Of a DNA stretch of 21,305 bases, positions 7,162 to 13,158 are shown one piece after another; position 1 is the first letter of the stretch; each line of letters opens with the position of its first letter. Where the stretch lies: positions 1 through 21,305 of IMG/VR virus record IMGVR_UViG_3300025411_000102, one strand, 5' to 3'. Below the pieces are notes generated by a model. That model worked only from the letters and a program-made list of their open reading frames with translations. It was not told the origin of the DNA and made no database searches. The position numbers and the translations under genes are program-made. This DNA comes from a virus.

Positions 7162-8103
7162 ATGAGTGATTTAAAACAGATTCTTTGGTGTGAAAAATAC
7201 AGGCCACAAAAAGTGGAAGATTGTATTTTACCAGATGCAATAAAAACCACATTCCAAGAGTATGTCAATAAAAAAGAGATTCCAAATCTACTTCTCTCTG
7301 GTTCAGCAGGTGTCGGTAAAACAACTATCGCAAAAGCACTTTGTGAAGAAGTTGGTTGTGACTATCTTGTTATTAATGGTTCTGATGAATCAGGTATTGA
7401 TGTCCTTCGTACTAAGATTAAACAGTATGCTAGTTCGATTTCTCTTGCTGGTGGCAGAAAAGTAATCATCATTGATGAAGCGGACTATCTAAATCCTAAT
7501 TCAACGCAACCTGCAATGCGTGGTGCAATCGAGGAGTTCTCCTCAAACTGTTCTTTCATCTTCACTTGTAACTTTAAGAATCGAATCATTGACCCAATCC
7601 ATTCTCGGTGTTCGGTCATTGACTTCAAGATTAATGGTAACAAGGCAAAGATGGCTGCTCAATTCTTCAAACGTGTTGAGTGGATTCTTGAACAAGAAAA
7701 TATCCAATATGATAAGCAAGTAGTTGCTGCTGTAATTACCAAACACTTTCCAGATAATAGGAGAATTCTCAATGAACTTCAACGATATTCCGTATCTGGT
7801 GTCATTGATAAAGGTATTTTGCATAATGTTACTGACGTTCAGCTTGATGCATTGGTTTCAGGACTAAAAGAAAAAGATTTTGCTTCCGTTCGTAAATGGG
7901 TAACAAATAACTCTGACCAAGATACTTCAATTTTATTCAGAAAAATATATGACTCAATGTATGACAATATGAAACCTCAATCTATACCACAAGCTGTAAT
8001 AATTTTAGCTAAGTATCAATATCAAAATGCTTTTTGCTCTGACAGAGAAATTAATTTTATGGCTTGTTTAGTTGAACTGATGGTTGATGTGGAATGGAAA
8101 TAA
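7162..8103 (+). CDS. 44: gp44 clamp loader ATPase subunit
   Basis: AAA+ ATPase, the large subunit of the gp44/gp62 clamp loader that opens gp45 and places it on DNA. The 313 aa compare with 319 in T4. Visible motifs are the N-terminal LWCEKYRPQKVEDC, Walker A GSAGVGKTT (47-55), Walker B VIIIDEAD (101-108), sensor 1 FIFTCNFKNR and the SRC arginine-finger motif (148-150). RBS GGAG lies 8 nt ahead of the ATG. The stop is followed after one base by the gp62 start, as in the coupled T4 44-62 pair. Confidence 0.96.
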   Translation: MSDLKQILWCEKYRPQKVEDCILPDAIKTTFQEYVNKKEIPNLLLSGSAGVGKTTIAKALCEEVGCDYLVINGSDESGIDVLRTKIKQYASSISLAGGRKVIIIDEADYLNPNSTQPAMRGAIEEFSSNCSFIFTCNFKNRIIDPIHSRCSVIDFKINGNKAKMAAQFFKRVEWILEQENIQYDKQVVAAVITKHFPDNRRILNELQRYSVSGVIDKGILHNVTDVQLDALVSGLKEKDFASVRKWVTNNSDQDTSILFRKIYDSMYDNMKPQSIPQAVIILAKYQYQNAFCSDREINFMACLVELMVDVEWK

Positions 8104-8104
8104 T

Positions 8105-8494
8105 ATGGCGGATTTATTCAAAGATGTAATTCCGTCAATACTTCAAACTAAAAAAAACCCATTTCAAGATGAATTGGACTATAAAGATTACGTTCCTTTT
8201 GTTGTTAATCGTGCTCTGTCTTACCATCTTGATTGTGTTCTCTATGTTAATGAGTTGAATTGTTATCCAGGATTAGATAAAGACCTTCAATATCAGTATC
8301 TTCTCAACTCTATTCGGCCAATGAAACGAAAATTTCAACCTTGGCAAAAATCAACTACTGATAAAGATTTGGAATATATTAAAGAATATTTTGGTTATTC
8401 AAATCAAAAGGCCAAAGAGGCTTTGTCATTATTGACAGATAAACAGATTGAAGAAATTAAAATTAAAACGGATAAAGGTGGCGTTAAAAAATAG
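8105..8494 (+). CDS. 62: gp62 clamp loader small subunit
   Basis: The small non-ATPase subunit of the clamp loader, identified mainly by its position directly after gp44 and by family-like segments (DYVPFVVNRALSYHLDCVLYVNELN, split by several conserved aromatics, then RPMKRKFQPWQK). At 129 aa it is clearly shorter than T4 gp62 (187 aa), as in distant T4 relatives. I start at ATG 8105, one base after the gp44 stop, with GGAA upstream; the ATG at 8084 lies inside gp44. A late promoter and a homing nuclease separate it from RegA. Confidence 0.85.
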   Translation: MADLFKDVIPSILQTKKNPFQDELDYKDYVPFVVNRALSYHLDCVLYVNELNCYPGLDKDLQYQYLLNSIRPMKRKFQPWQKSTTDKDLEYIKEYFGYSNQKAKEALSLLTDKQIEEIKIKTDKGGVKK

Positions 8495-8510
8495 TTCTTT
8501 AAAAAGTACA

Positions 8511-8529
8511 TTTATTATAAATATAAATA
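8511..8529 (+). promoter_or_regulatory. Doubled late promoter ahead of homing nuclease 3
   Basis: Two overlapping exact TATAAATA cores (8516-8523 and 8522-8529). The first sits in the same TTTATTATAAATA 13-mer seen at 1428 and 20315. Confidence 0.75.
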
Positions 8530-8547
8530 TACTATAAAGGTTTAAAT

Positions 8548-9144
8548 ATGACAAATAAAATTAAATATAAACAATATCCTGACAAGAAAGAATTTTCTGC
8601 GCTTTATAAAAATATGACTCAACAAGAATTAGCTGATTATTATAGTTGTAATAAATTAAGAATTAGAAAATGGATAGACCATTTTGGATTAACAAGACGA
8701 ATTCAAGGTGGTGGTAATAATAGAAAATACAATCTTGATGCTAAAACTTTGCAAGAATTGGTAGATGCTAGATATAGTAATGACGATATAATTAAATTAT
8801 TAGATATAAAAAACAAATCATCATTAAATGCATGGCTTAAAAAATTTGATATTAAAAGAAAATATAAAACAAATGAATATAAAAAATATTGTAGAAAAGT
8901 TCGGTGGCTGACAGAAATTGAATATTCTAAATATACCAATGAAATCAATCCTAATAATTACCCAAGAACTTTATGTGGGGTTGATGGTGGTTATCAATTA
9001 GACCACATAAAAGGTGTTTCGGAATGTTTTTATTCTGGCGTTTCTATTGAAGATTGTGCTTCAAAATCAAATCTACAAATGTTGCCATGGAAAAATAATT
9101 TGAACAAAAGAATATTTCACCAAAATAATAAGGATAATAAATGA
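8548..9144 (+). CDS. Homing endonuclease-like protein, HTH plus HNH-type
   Basis: A 198-aa protein inserted between gp62 and regA. The N-terminal half has two HTH-like repeats (MTQQELADYYSCNKLRIRKWI and, about 50 residues on, YSNDDIIKLLDIKNKSSLNAW) that would read DNA sequence. The C-terminal part has an HNH-like core: YQLDHIKGVSECFYSG, then SNLQMLPWKNNLNKR. It lacks the Cys pairs of the nuclease at 1465 and the NUMOD3 repeats of the one at 5434, so it belongs to a different family. The start has AAAGG 8 nt upstream and a late promoter before it. The stop overlaps the regA ATG (ATGA), and the AAGGA serving regA lies inside this gene. Confidence 0.8.
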   Translation: MTNKIKYKQYPDKKEFSALYKNMTQQELADYYSCNKLRIRKWIDHFGLTRRIQGGGNNRKYNLDAKTLQELVDARYSNDDIIKLLDIKNKSSLNAWLKKFDIKRKYKTNEYKKYCRKVRWLTEIEYSKYTNEINPNNYPRTLCGVDGGYQLDHIKGVSECFYSGVSIEDCASKSNLQMLPWKNNLNKRIFHQNNKDNK

Positions 9145-9560
9145 GTGATGTAGATATTTTTTTAGGATATGGTGTTGAGGTTATATTAAGAGAAAAAGAT
9201 GATTTTCTAAAAATTAGAGAAACACTAACACGAATTGGTGTAGCATCTAAAAAAGACAGAATTTTATACCAATCTTGCCACATACTTCATAAAAGAGGTC
9301 ATTACGCAATAGTTCATTTCAAAGAGTTGTTTGCATTAGATGGTAAACCTACCGACATATCTGAAAACGATTTATCTCGTAGAAATGCCATTGCTAAACT
9401 TCTACAAGATTGGGACTTAGTAAAAGTGGTAAACATTAAGCAAATTGAAGAACCAGTACCAATCTTTTTATCACAGATTAAGATATTGTCCCATAAAGAA
9501 AAAGACGAATGGGAACTTGTTACCAAGTATTCAATTGGTAAAAAACCAGGTTCTTATTAA
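9141..9560 (+). CDS. regA: RegA translational repressor
   Basis: Sequence-specific RNA-binding protein that represses translation of many T4 early mRNAs, including those of 45, 44 and regA itself, by covering their start sites. The conserved core is clear: DDFLKIRETLTRIGVASKKD, LYQSCHILHKRGHYAIVHFK, NAIAKLLQDWDLVKV and, near the end, EWELVTKYSIGKK. At 139 aa it is longer than T4 RegA (122 aa), with about 10 extra N-terminal residues (MSDVDIFLGYG) encoded right after the homing-nuclease junction. The added N-terminus may be a by-product of the insertion. It is separated from gene 43 by about 9 kb, whereas in T4 they are adjacent. Confidence 0.95.
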   Translation: MSDVDIFLGYGVEVILREKDDFLKIRETLTRIGVASKKDRILYQSCHILHKRGHYAIVHFKELFALDGKPTDISENDLSRRNAIAKLLQDWDLVKVVNIKQIEEPVPIFLSQIKILSHKEKDEWELVTKYSIGKKPGSY

Positions 9561-9568
9561 GATAAATA
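9561..9568 (+). promoter_or_regulatory. Possible late promoter variant
   Basis: GATAAATA, 7 of 8 bases of the late core, directly after the regA stop and ahead of the His-rich gene. The extended ATAAATAGG recurs at 11267-11275. Confidence 0.35.
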
Positions 9569-9589
9569 GGTAAAAAATAGGAGATAATC

Positions 9590-10012
9590 ATGTCATCAAT
9601 TCAATTAGATATTTGGAAAAAGAGAGCTGGTTTAGTAAAGGAAGAAAATGATTCTTCTGAATTAATTAGTGAATCAAGTAAGTATGAACCCGATTTAACT
9701 GATATGGGTCGCTCAGAATTATGGCACGCTCATAGTGAAGTTCACGAATTGCATCATAATATGGGCTATGGAAAAAAATACAAAGAACTTTACCAAAAAA
9801 TTCATGCTCATGTTGCAAAAGTTCACGGTAAAGAAATGGCTGATGATATGCATAAACACTCTGAATTACAATCATCTGAAGAAAATAAACGCTCTGCTTT
9901 AGAAGCATTAAAATTAAGAAAAAAACACAATATCAATAGGAAAGATGGTATAGGAACTAATTGGCACCGTACCGGAGAAAAAGACGATAAAGAAGCCAAC
10001 CATCCATGGTAG
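9590..10012 (+). CDS. His-rich conserved phage protein of unknown function
   Basis: A 140-aa hydrophilic protein. I do not recognise a named family. The centre is strikingly rich in histidine (ELWHAHSEVHELHHNMGYG, IHAHVAKVHGKEMADDMHKH) and probably helical. The N-terminus SIQLDIWKKRAGLVKEE and a basic tail ending NHPW flank it. The histidines could bind metal, or they may only mark a charged helical scaffold. RBS AGGAG lies 8 nt ahead of the ATG. A possible late promoter variant sits just upstream, which would suit a virion or assembly role; that is weak inference. Confidence 0.7.
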   Translation: MSSIQLDIWKKRAGLVKEENDSSELISESSKYEPDLTDMGRSELWHAHSEVHELHHNMGYGKKYKELYQKIHAHVAKVHGKEMADDMHKHSELQSSEENKRSALEALKLRKKHNINRKDGIGTNWHRTGEKDDKEANHPW

Positions 10013-10031
10013 GTAATTTACCAAAATAAGC

Positions 10032-10062
10032 TTGACAAATAAGACAATTTAGTGTATAAATA
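10032..10062 (+). promoter_or_regulatory. Dual promoter for hsp20: sigma70-like and late core superimposed
   Basis: TTGACA at 10032-10037, a 17-bp spacer, then TATAAA at 10055-10060. The -10 is part of an exact late core TATAAATA (10055-10062). One site could therefore serve both early and late transcription. Confidence 0.65.
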
Positions 10063-10063
10063 T

Positions 10064-10096
10064 AAGTGTAGATGCCTTCGGGGTCTACACTTTTTT
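10064..10096 (+). terminator. UUCG-capped hairpin with U-tract at the hsp20 transcript 5' end
   Basis: Stem AAGTGTAGAT/GTCTACACTT (10064-10073 with 10083-10092), one bulged G, then CC-TTCG-GG, followed by TTTTTT. The cUUCGg tetraloop is exceptionally stable and known from T4 mRNAs. The hairpin lies right at the predicted transcription start (about 10067), as at 3833. Confidence 0.65.
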
Positions 10097-10127
10097 ATTA
10101 ACTCGCTTGAATTTAAGGAGAAAATCT

Positions 10128-10580
10128 ATGACAAGCACATTCTTTCCATCTCTGGAACAATTCCACAAATCGTTTGACCCGTTTACTGTTGGCTTTGAAG
10201 ATATTATGAAACAACTTGAAGAAGTTCAAAATACAGCCATGACAAATGCTGGCTCTTTTCCTCCATACAATATCAAACAAGTAAAAGAAAACAAGTATGT
10301 CATTGAAATGGCAGTTGCTGGTTTTGCTAAAACTGATATTGAAGTTACTTTAGAAGGTAACAAATTGGTGATTAAAGGAAGTTCAGAGGATGATAAAGAT
10401 TCACAATACTTATACAAAGGTATTGCAGGTCGTAAATTCAACCGTGTATTTACTTTAGCAGACAAAATTGAGATTGGTGATGTTGAAATGGTAAATGGTA
10501 TGCTTAGAGTATGGTTGGAAAATATGGTCAAGGCACAGGATATGGTAAAGAAACTTACCATAAAATCGAAAGATGAATAA
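10128..10580 (+). CDS. hsp20: Small heat-shock protein, Hsp20/alpha-crystallin family
   Basis: A 150-aa ATP-independent chaperone that holds unfolding proteins. A divergent N-terminal arm of ~40 residues precedes the alpha-crystallin domain: PPYNIKQVKENKYVIEMAVAG, FAKTDIEVTLEGNKLVIKGS, YLYKGIAGRKFNRVFTLADK and NGMLRVWLEN. The C-terminal KKLTIK supplies the I/L-x-I type tail motif used for oligomer assembly. Hsp20 genes are common in T4-like phages of marine bacteria. The start is ATG 10128, with AAGGAG at 10115-10120; an in-frame upstream start at 10107 precedes this RBS and is rejected. The transcript would begin with the UUCG hairpin. A 20-codon ORF overlaps its end. Confidence 0.9.
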   Translation: MTSTFFPSLEQFHKSFDPFTVGFEDIMKQLEEVQNTAMTNAGSFPPYNIKQVKENKYVIEMAVAGFAKTDIEVTLEGNKLVIKGSSEDDKDSQYLYKGIAGRKFNRVFTLADKIEIGDVEMVNGMLRVWLENMVKAQDMVKKLTIKSKDE

Positions 10581-10635
10581 CTGGTGGCCTGTAACCGATG
10601 AAGAATGGGAAGATTTAAACTTTCCTGGTAAGTAA
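10573..10635 (+). CDS. Possible 20-aa microprotein after hsp20
   Basis: ATG at 10573 overlaps the hsp20 stop (ATGAATAA). It encodes the acidic, Trp-rich peptide MNNWWPVTDEEWEDLNFPGK and stops 5 nt before the terminator. No clear RBS is seen, so it would depend on coupling to hsp20. The composition looks unlike random AT-rich sequence, but the ORF is very short. Confidence 0.35.
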   Translation: MNNWWPVTDEEWEDLNFPGK

Positions 10636-10640
10636 CCACA

Positions 10641-10665
10641 AGGGGCTTGACAAAGCCCCTTTTTT
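10641..10665 (+). terminator. Rho-independent terminator of the hsp20 unit
   Basis: Perfect 8-bp stem AGGGGCTT/AAGCCCCT, loop GACA, then TTTTT. The loop and stem carry the -35 box of the next promoter. Confidence 0.92.
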
Positions 10666-10675
10666 ATGATATAAT
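10647..10675 (+). promoter_or_regulatory. Sigma70-like promoter nested in the terminator
   Basis: TTGACA (10647-10652) spans the end of the left stem arm and the loop. The 17-bp spacer is the right arm plus T-tract, and TATAAT lies at 10670-10675. Both elements match consensus exactly. Confidence 0.8.
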
Positions 10676-10703
10676 GGTATTTTATGATGACAAAGGTGAA
10701 TAT

Positions 10704-10907
10704 ATGAATTTGATGATGGAACGCATTATGGTGAGAAACCGTTTTGATATTCATAATGATAAACACGTAGCTATTGCTAAAGAGTTTTTTACTACCTACA
10801 GATGGGGTCCAACAGGTTGCCCATTCATCCAAGAAGTTCCATGGGAAAATATTCCAGATATGCTCAAGGACAAGATAACTAAATATCACCTCGACATAGA
10901 GGAGTAA
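10704..10907 (+). CDS. Small conserved protein of unknown function
   Basis: A 67-aa protein. I do not recognise a family. Visible features are MNLMMERIMVRNRFDIHND, AIAKEFFTTYRWG, a central GCPFIQEVPWENIPDML and an acidic end (HLDIEE); it is soluble with one Cys. I start at ATG 10704, with AAGGTG 5 nt upstream. The in-frame ATG at 10674 lies inside the -10 box and so upstream of the expected transcription start (about 10682). It is the first gene of the unit that continues with the SpeD-like gene 2 nt downstream. Confidence 0.65.
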   Translation: MNLMMERIMVRNRFDIHNDKHVAIAKEFFTTYRWGPTGCPFIQEVPWENIPDMLKDKITKYHLDIEE

Positions 10908-10909
10908 TT

Positions 10910-11266
10910 ATGAGTTATTGGGGTTATCATTTAATGCTGGACGTAAAAGGCTGTGAAATTCAACGAGCGACCGATCCAGAATACATTAAACATTTTACCA
11001 AAGAATTAGTCAGATTAATTGAAATGGTACCTTATGGTGAACCTCAATTAGTTCATTTTGCCGATGGAACAGATAAAGCTGGATGGACAGTATCGCAACT
11101 CATTGAAACTTCTAACATTATGGGTCATTTTTTAGATATTAATGGTGACCTGTATATGGATATCTTCAGTTGTAAAGATTTTGACGAGGCAAGAGTTGTT
11201 GATGCAATTAATCAACATTTTAAGCCAGAAAAAATTAAATCTAGGTTCTTCAGAAGGCAAGCTTAA
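10910..11266 (+). CDS. speD: S-adenosylmethionine decarboxylase-like protein (SpeD family)
   Basis: A 118-aa pyruvoyl-type decarboxylase relative. SpeD makes decarboxylated AdoMet for spermidine synthesis and matures by self-cleavage before a serine. Family features are MSYWGYHLMLDVKGC at the N-terminus, the ETSNIMGHFL segment and LYMDIFSCKDFD (Cys88). At the cleavage site the usual Glu-Ser-His is replaced by Thr67-Ser68-Asn69; Ser68 is kept. Some SpeD homologues have shifted to ornithine or arginine decarboxylation, so the substrate here is open. Similar genes occur in marine T4-like phages. RBS GAGGAG lies just ahead of the ATG. No spermidine synthase is nearby. Confidence 0.8.
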   Translation: MSYWGYHLMLDVKGCEIQRATDPEYIKHFTKELVRLIEMVPYGEPQLVHFADGTDKAGWTVSQLIETSNIMGHFLDINGDLYMDIFSCKDFDEARVVDAINQHFKPEKIKSRFFRRQA

Positions 11267-11273
11267 ATAAATA
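11266..11273 (+). promoter_or_regulatory. Possible late promoter variant
   Basis: AATAAATA, 7 of 8 late-core bases, at the speD stop and 62 nt ahead of the metallopeptidase start. It shares ATAAATAGG with the site at 9562. Confidence 0.3.
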
Positions 11274-11335
11274 GGGTTGTGTGAGTGGTAACACGAATAT
11301 GCCAATTATTGGGTCAATTTACTAAGGAGACCTAA

Positions 11336-11851
11336 ATGAAATTAAGTATAGTTGGTTGTCCCGATAAAGAGCGATTCCGCCCTTACGTTAAGCGTGCCAT
11401 CATGTTCTACGCACACGAATTATTGAGTACCAAAATGATGGAAAATATTGACCTCAAGGTCAAATTTGATAAAAGTATTAAAGATTGTTATGGTTATGCT
11501 TCAGTAGAAGCAAGAACTGATAGTGGTAAAGCAAGAGATTTTCTAATAGAAATTAATCCTGTAATAGGTGGTCGTGCAATATTAAAAGCACTAGCACATG
11601 AGATGGTTCACATTAAACAATACGCCTATGATGAAACCAATGATAACCTGACCAGATGGAAAGGTATGCCGATGAATTGTGATTTTGCAGATTACTGGCG
11701 TCAACCATGGGAAATAGAAGCTTATGGTATTGAAGCGGGTTTGTTTAGAAAGTTTGTTGTTAACGAAAAATTATGGGAAGTATTTGAAGGTATAGACAAT
11801 CCAGATTCACCAATAGAAGAAGTTTCTATTGGTTGGAAACATTACGGGTAA
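11336..11851 (+). CDS. SprT-like zinc metallopeptidase
   Basis: A 171-aa protein with a zincin active site: ALAHEMVHIKQYAYDE, with HEMVH at 88-92 supplying two zinc ligands and the catalytic Glu89. About 34 residues on, PWEIEAYG provides Glu126 as the likely third ligand. This arrangement is typical of SprT/Spartan-like and other compact phage metallopeptidases. SprT-like enzymes act on DNA-protein crosslinks, but no DNA-binding zinc module is visible here, so the substrate is unknown. RBS AAGGAG lies 8 nt ahead of the ATG. A tRNA promoter follows. Confidence 0.75.
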   Translation: MKLSIVGCPDKERFRPYVKRAIMFYAHELLSTKMMENIDLKVKFDKSIKDCYGYASVEARTDSGKARDFLIEINPVIGGRAILKALAHEMVHIKQYAYDETNDNLTRWKGMPMNCDFADYWRQPWEIEAYGIEAGLFRKFVVNEKLWEVFEGIDNPDSPIEEVSIGWKHYG

Positions 11852-11897
11852 ACACTCCCACAACTGTAGTAAAAAAACAACAGCCTTAAAATAACAC

Positions 11898-11925
11898 TTG
11901 ACTTATCCTGTGGTTCATGTATAAT
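11898..11925 (+). promoter_or_regulatory. Sigma70-like promoter of the tRNA cluster
   Basis: TTGACT (11898-11903), 16-bp spacer, TATAAT (11920-11925). The predicted start is about 15 nt ahead of tRNA-Glu. Confidence 0.8.
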
Positions 11926-11946
11926 GGTTGTATATTAAGTAGTAAT

Positions 11947-12021
11947 GCTCGATTCATCTAGCGGTTAGGATATCACCCTTTCACGGTGGTCACACCAGTT
12001 CGAATCTGGTATCGAGCGCCA
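11947..12021 (+). tRNA. tRNA-Glu (anticodon TTC)
   Basis: Complete cloverleaf of 75 nt with encoded CCA: acceptor GCTCGAT/ATCGAGC, D-arm, anticodon loop CTTTCAC, T-loop TTCGAAT, discriminator G. Its CCA begins an 18-bp helix that reaches across the spacer into tRNA-Asp. Confidence 0.96.
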
Positions 12022-12082
12022 TATTGAAACGCATTCGCAACCAAATGGGAGTGTAATGTCCGCGGGGAGTGTGTTTCAATAT
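12022..12082 (+). ncRNA. Structured inter-tRNA spacer RNA
   Basis: The spacer between tRNA-Glu and tRNA-Asp closes an 18-bp helix (12019-12036 with 12067-12084, two G-U pairs). It uses the CC of the Glu CCA and the first GG of tRNA-Asp. The 8-mer GGGAGTGT occurs twice, in the loop (12047) and across the right arm (12065), so the left arm could pair with either copy. Normal tRNA end processing would release a ~61-nt hairpin RNA, reminiscent of T4 stable RNAs C and D. Function unknown. Confidence 0.55.
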
Positions 12083-12159
12083 GGTTTGTTAGATTAGTTG
12101 GTTAAATCGCCTCCTTGTCACGGAGGAGACCATGGGTTCGAGTCCCATACAGACCGCCA
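12083..12159 (+). tRNA. tRNA-Asp (anticodon GTC)
   Basis: 77 nt with encoded CCA: acceptor GGTTTGT/ACAGACC (one G-U), D-stem GATT/AATC, anticodon stem CCTCC/GGAGG with loop TTGTCAC, T-stem ATGGG/CCCAT, discriminator G. Confidence 0.96.
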
Positions 12160-12162
12160 AAT

Positions 12163-12236
12163 GCATCTCTAGTATAATGGCAGTACTGCGGTCTCCAAAA
12201 CCGTTAGTCGGGGTTCGAGTCCCTGGAGGTGCGCCA
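12163..12236 (+). tRNA. tRNA-Trp (anticodon CCA)
   Basis: 74 nt with encoded CCA: acceptor GCATCTC/GAGGTGC, short D-stem GTA/TAC, anticodon loop CTCCAAA, T-arm CGGGG-TTCGAGT-CCCTG, discriminator G. Three nt after tRNA-Asp. Confidence 0.93.
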
Positions 12237-12244
12237 GAATTTAT

Positions 12245-12322
12245 AGTACGGTGGCAGAGTGGTCCAATGCAGCGGCCTGCAAAGCCGTAAAACCGTCGGT
12301 TCAAATCCGACCCGTACTTCCA
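12245..12322 (+). tRNA. tRNA-Cys (anticodon GCA)
   Basis: 78 nt with encoded CCA: perfect acceptor AGTACGG/CCGTACT, anticodon loop CTGCAAA, T-loop TTCAAAT, and discriminator T, which is typical of tRNA-Cys. Confidence 0.95.
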
Positions 12323-12350
12323 ATTTGATATATAGAAGAAAGGAGGGCAT

Positions 12351-12914
12351 ATGCCAGCAGTATTTTTAGTCAGCGACACACATTTCGGCCATAATGGCGT
12401 ATGTCACTTCATGCAAAATGATGGTGTAACAAAGCTTCGTCCGTGGGATAATGCTGAAGATATGGATGAAGAAATGGTCAAGCGTTGGAACGATACAGTA
12501 AGACCTAATGATAAAGTATACCATCTTGGTGATGTTGTGATTAATCGTAGAGCATTACCTATTATGAGTAGATTGAATGGTGATAAAGTATTGATTCGTG
12601 GTAACCATGATATCTTCCGTGATGATGAGTATAGGCAATACTTTCGTGAGCTTCGTGCTTATCATGTAATGAACGGTATGATTCTTTCTCATATACCATT
12701 ACATCCAGAAAGTCTTGGTCGTTTTGGTACAAATATTCACGGCCATACTCATTCTAACCGAGTTATGCTTGACAATCAGATAGATATCCGTTATCATTGT
12801 GTATGTGTAGAACAAACAGATTTTACCCCGATTCTTTTTGAAGATGTTATCAAAAAAATTGAAGCAGAAGGTGGTATGATTGGTTTCAAAAATGGTAATG
12901 GTTCAGTAACGTGA
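12351..12914 (+). CDS. Metallophosphoesterase, calcineurin-like
   Basis: A 187-aa two-metal phosphoesterase. All signature motifs are present: SDTHFGH (Asp9, His11), HLGDVV (Gly60-Asp61), RGNHD (83-87), a metal-ligand His in LSHIPLH (114) and GHTH (131-134). Members cleave phosphomonoesters or phosphodiesters of nucleotides, RNA or proteins; the substrate here cannot be read from the sequence. It lies within the tRNA region, between tRNA-Cys and the structured RNA, which makes an RNA or cyclic-nucleotide substrate an attractive but unproven idea. The RBS AAGGAGG is near perfect. The next promoter starts 1 nt after the stop. Confidence 0.9.
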   Translation: MPAVFLVSDTHFGHNGVCHFMQNDGVTKLRPWDNAEDMDEEMVKRWNDTVRPNDKVYHLGDVVINRRALPIMSRLNGDKVLIRGNHDIFRDDEYRQYFRELRAYHVMNGMILSHIPLHPESLGRFGTNIHGHTHSNRVMLDNQIDIRYHCVCVEQTDFTPILFEDVIKKIEAEGGMIGFKNGNGSVT

Positions 12915-12943
12915 TTGACAAGTCATCTATATAATGATATACT
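12915..12943 (+). promoter_or_regulatory. Sigma70-like promoter of the structured RNA / tRNA-Met region
   Basis: TTGACA (12915-12920), 17-bp spacer, TATACT (12938-12943). The predicted start, about 12949, coincides with the first RNA stem. No protein start follows for nearly 500 nt, so this promoter makes non-coding RNA first. Confidence 0.78.
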
Positions 12944-12946
12944 GGA

Positions 12947-13015
12947 CTTACTGTTGGGAAACAGCATAAACTTCCGACTCTCTTAGAGTCCCTGTAACCG
13001 GTAAGCAGGATTTTT
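12947..13015 (+). ncRNA. Candidate small structured RNA, 5' domain
   Basis: About 69 nt with several helices: CTGTT-GGGA-AACAG (12951-12964, GNRA tetraloop), GACTC-TCTTA-GAGTC (12976-12990), and CCTG/CAGG (12991-12994 with 13006-13009) followed by ATTTTT, which is terminator-like. A competing 7-bp pairing CTTACTG/CGGTAAG (12947-12953 with 12999-13005) would enclose the first two hairpins. No known family is recognised. Confidence 0.5.
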
Positions 13016-13155
13016 AAGTAAGTGTTTTGACCTGATGCGACGCAATACCAATTGAGTTATGAACATCAGAGTATTGGTTAACGTCTGTAAAAATATCCCG
13101 TTAGTGTGGATTAGTGCCTGCAGCACACAGATATATCAAAACACTTTCTTAAGAA
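13011..13155 (+). ncRNA. Candidate structured RNA closed by a 20-bp helix
   Basis: 13011-13030 pairs with 13136-13155 over 20 positions with a single mismatch and one G-U (core AAGTGTTTTGA/TCAAAACACTT). The 105 nt inside have more complementarity: CTGATG/CATCAG (13032/13064) interleaved with ACCAAT/ATTGGT (13047/13073), which together would form a pseudoknot; GACG/CGTC (13039/13082); TCTGT/ACAGA (13084/13127); and GTGC-CTGCA-GCAC (13114-13126). No plausible protein is encoded. Confidence 0.55.
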
Positions 13156-13158
13156 TAT

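Noticed and set aside
12089-12379. Minus-strand ORF of 96 aa over the tRNAs
   Set aside because: It is the antisense reading of tRNA-Asp, tRNA-Trp and tRNA-Cys; such translations are a well-known false annotation.
13032-13069. Hammerhead ribozyme, because of CTGATG
   Set aside because: The required CTGANGA and GAAA core arrangement is absent.
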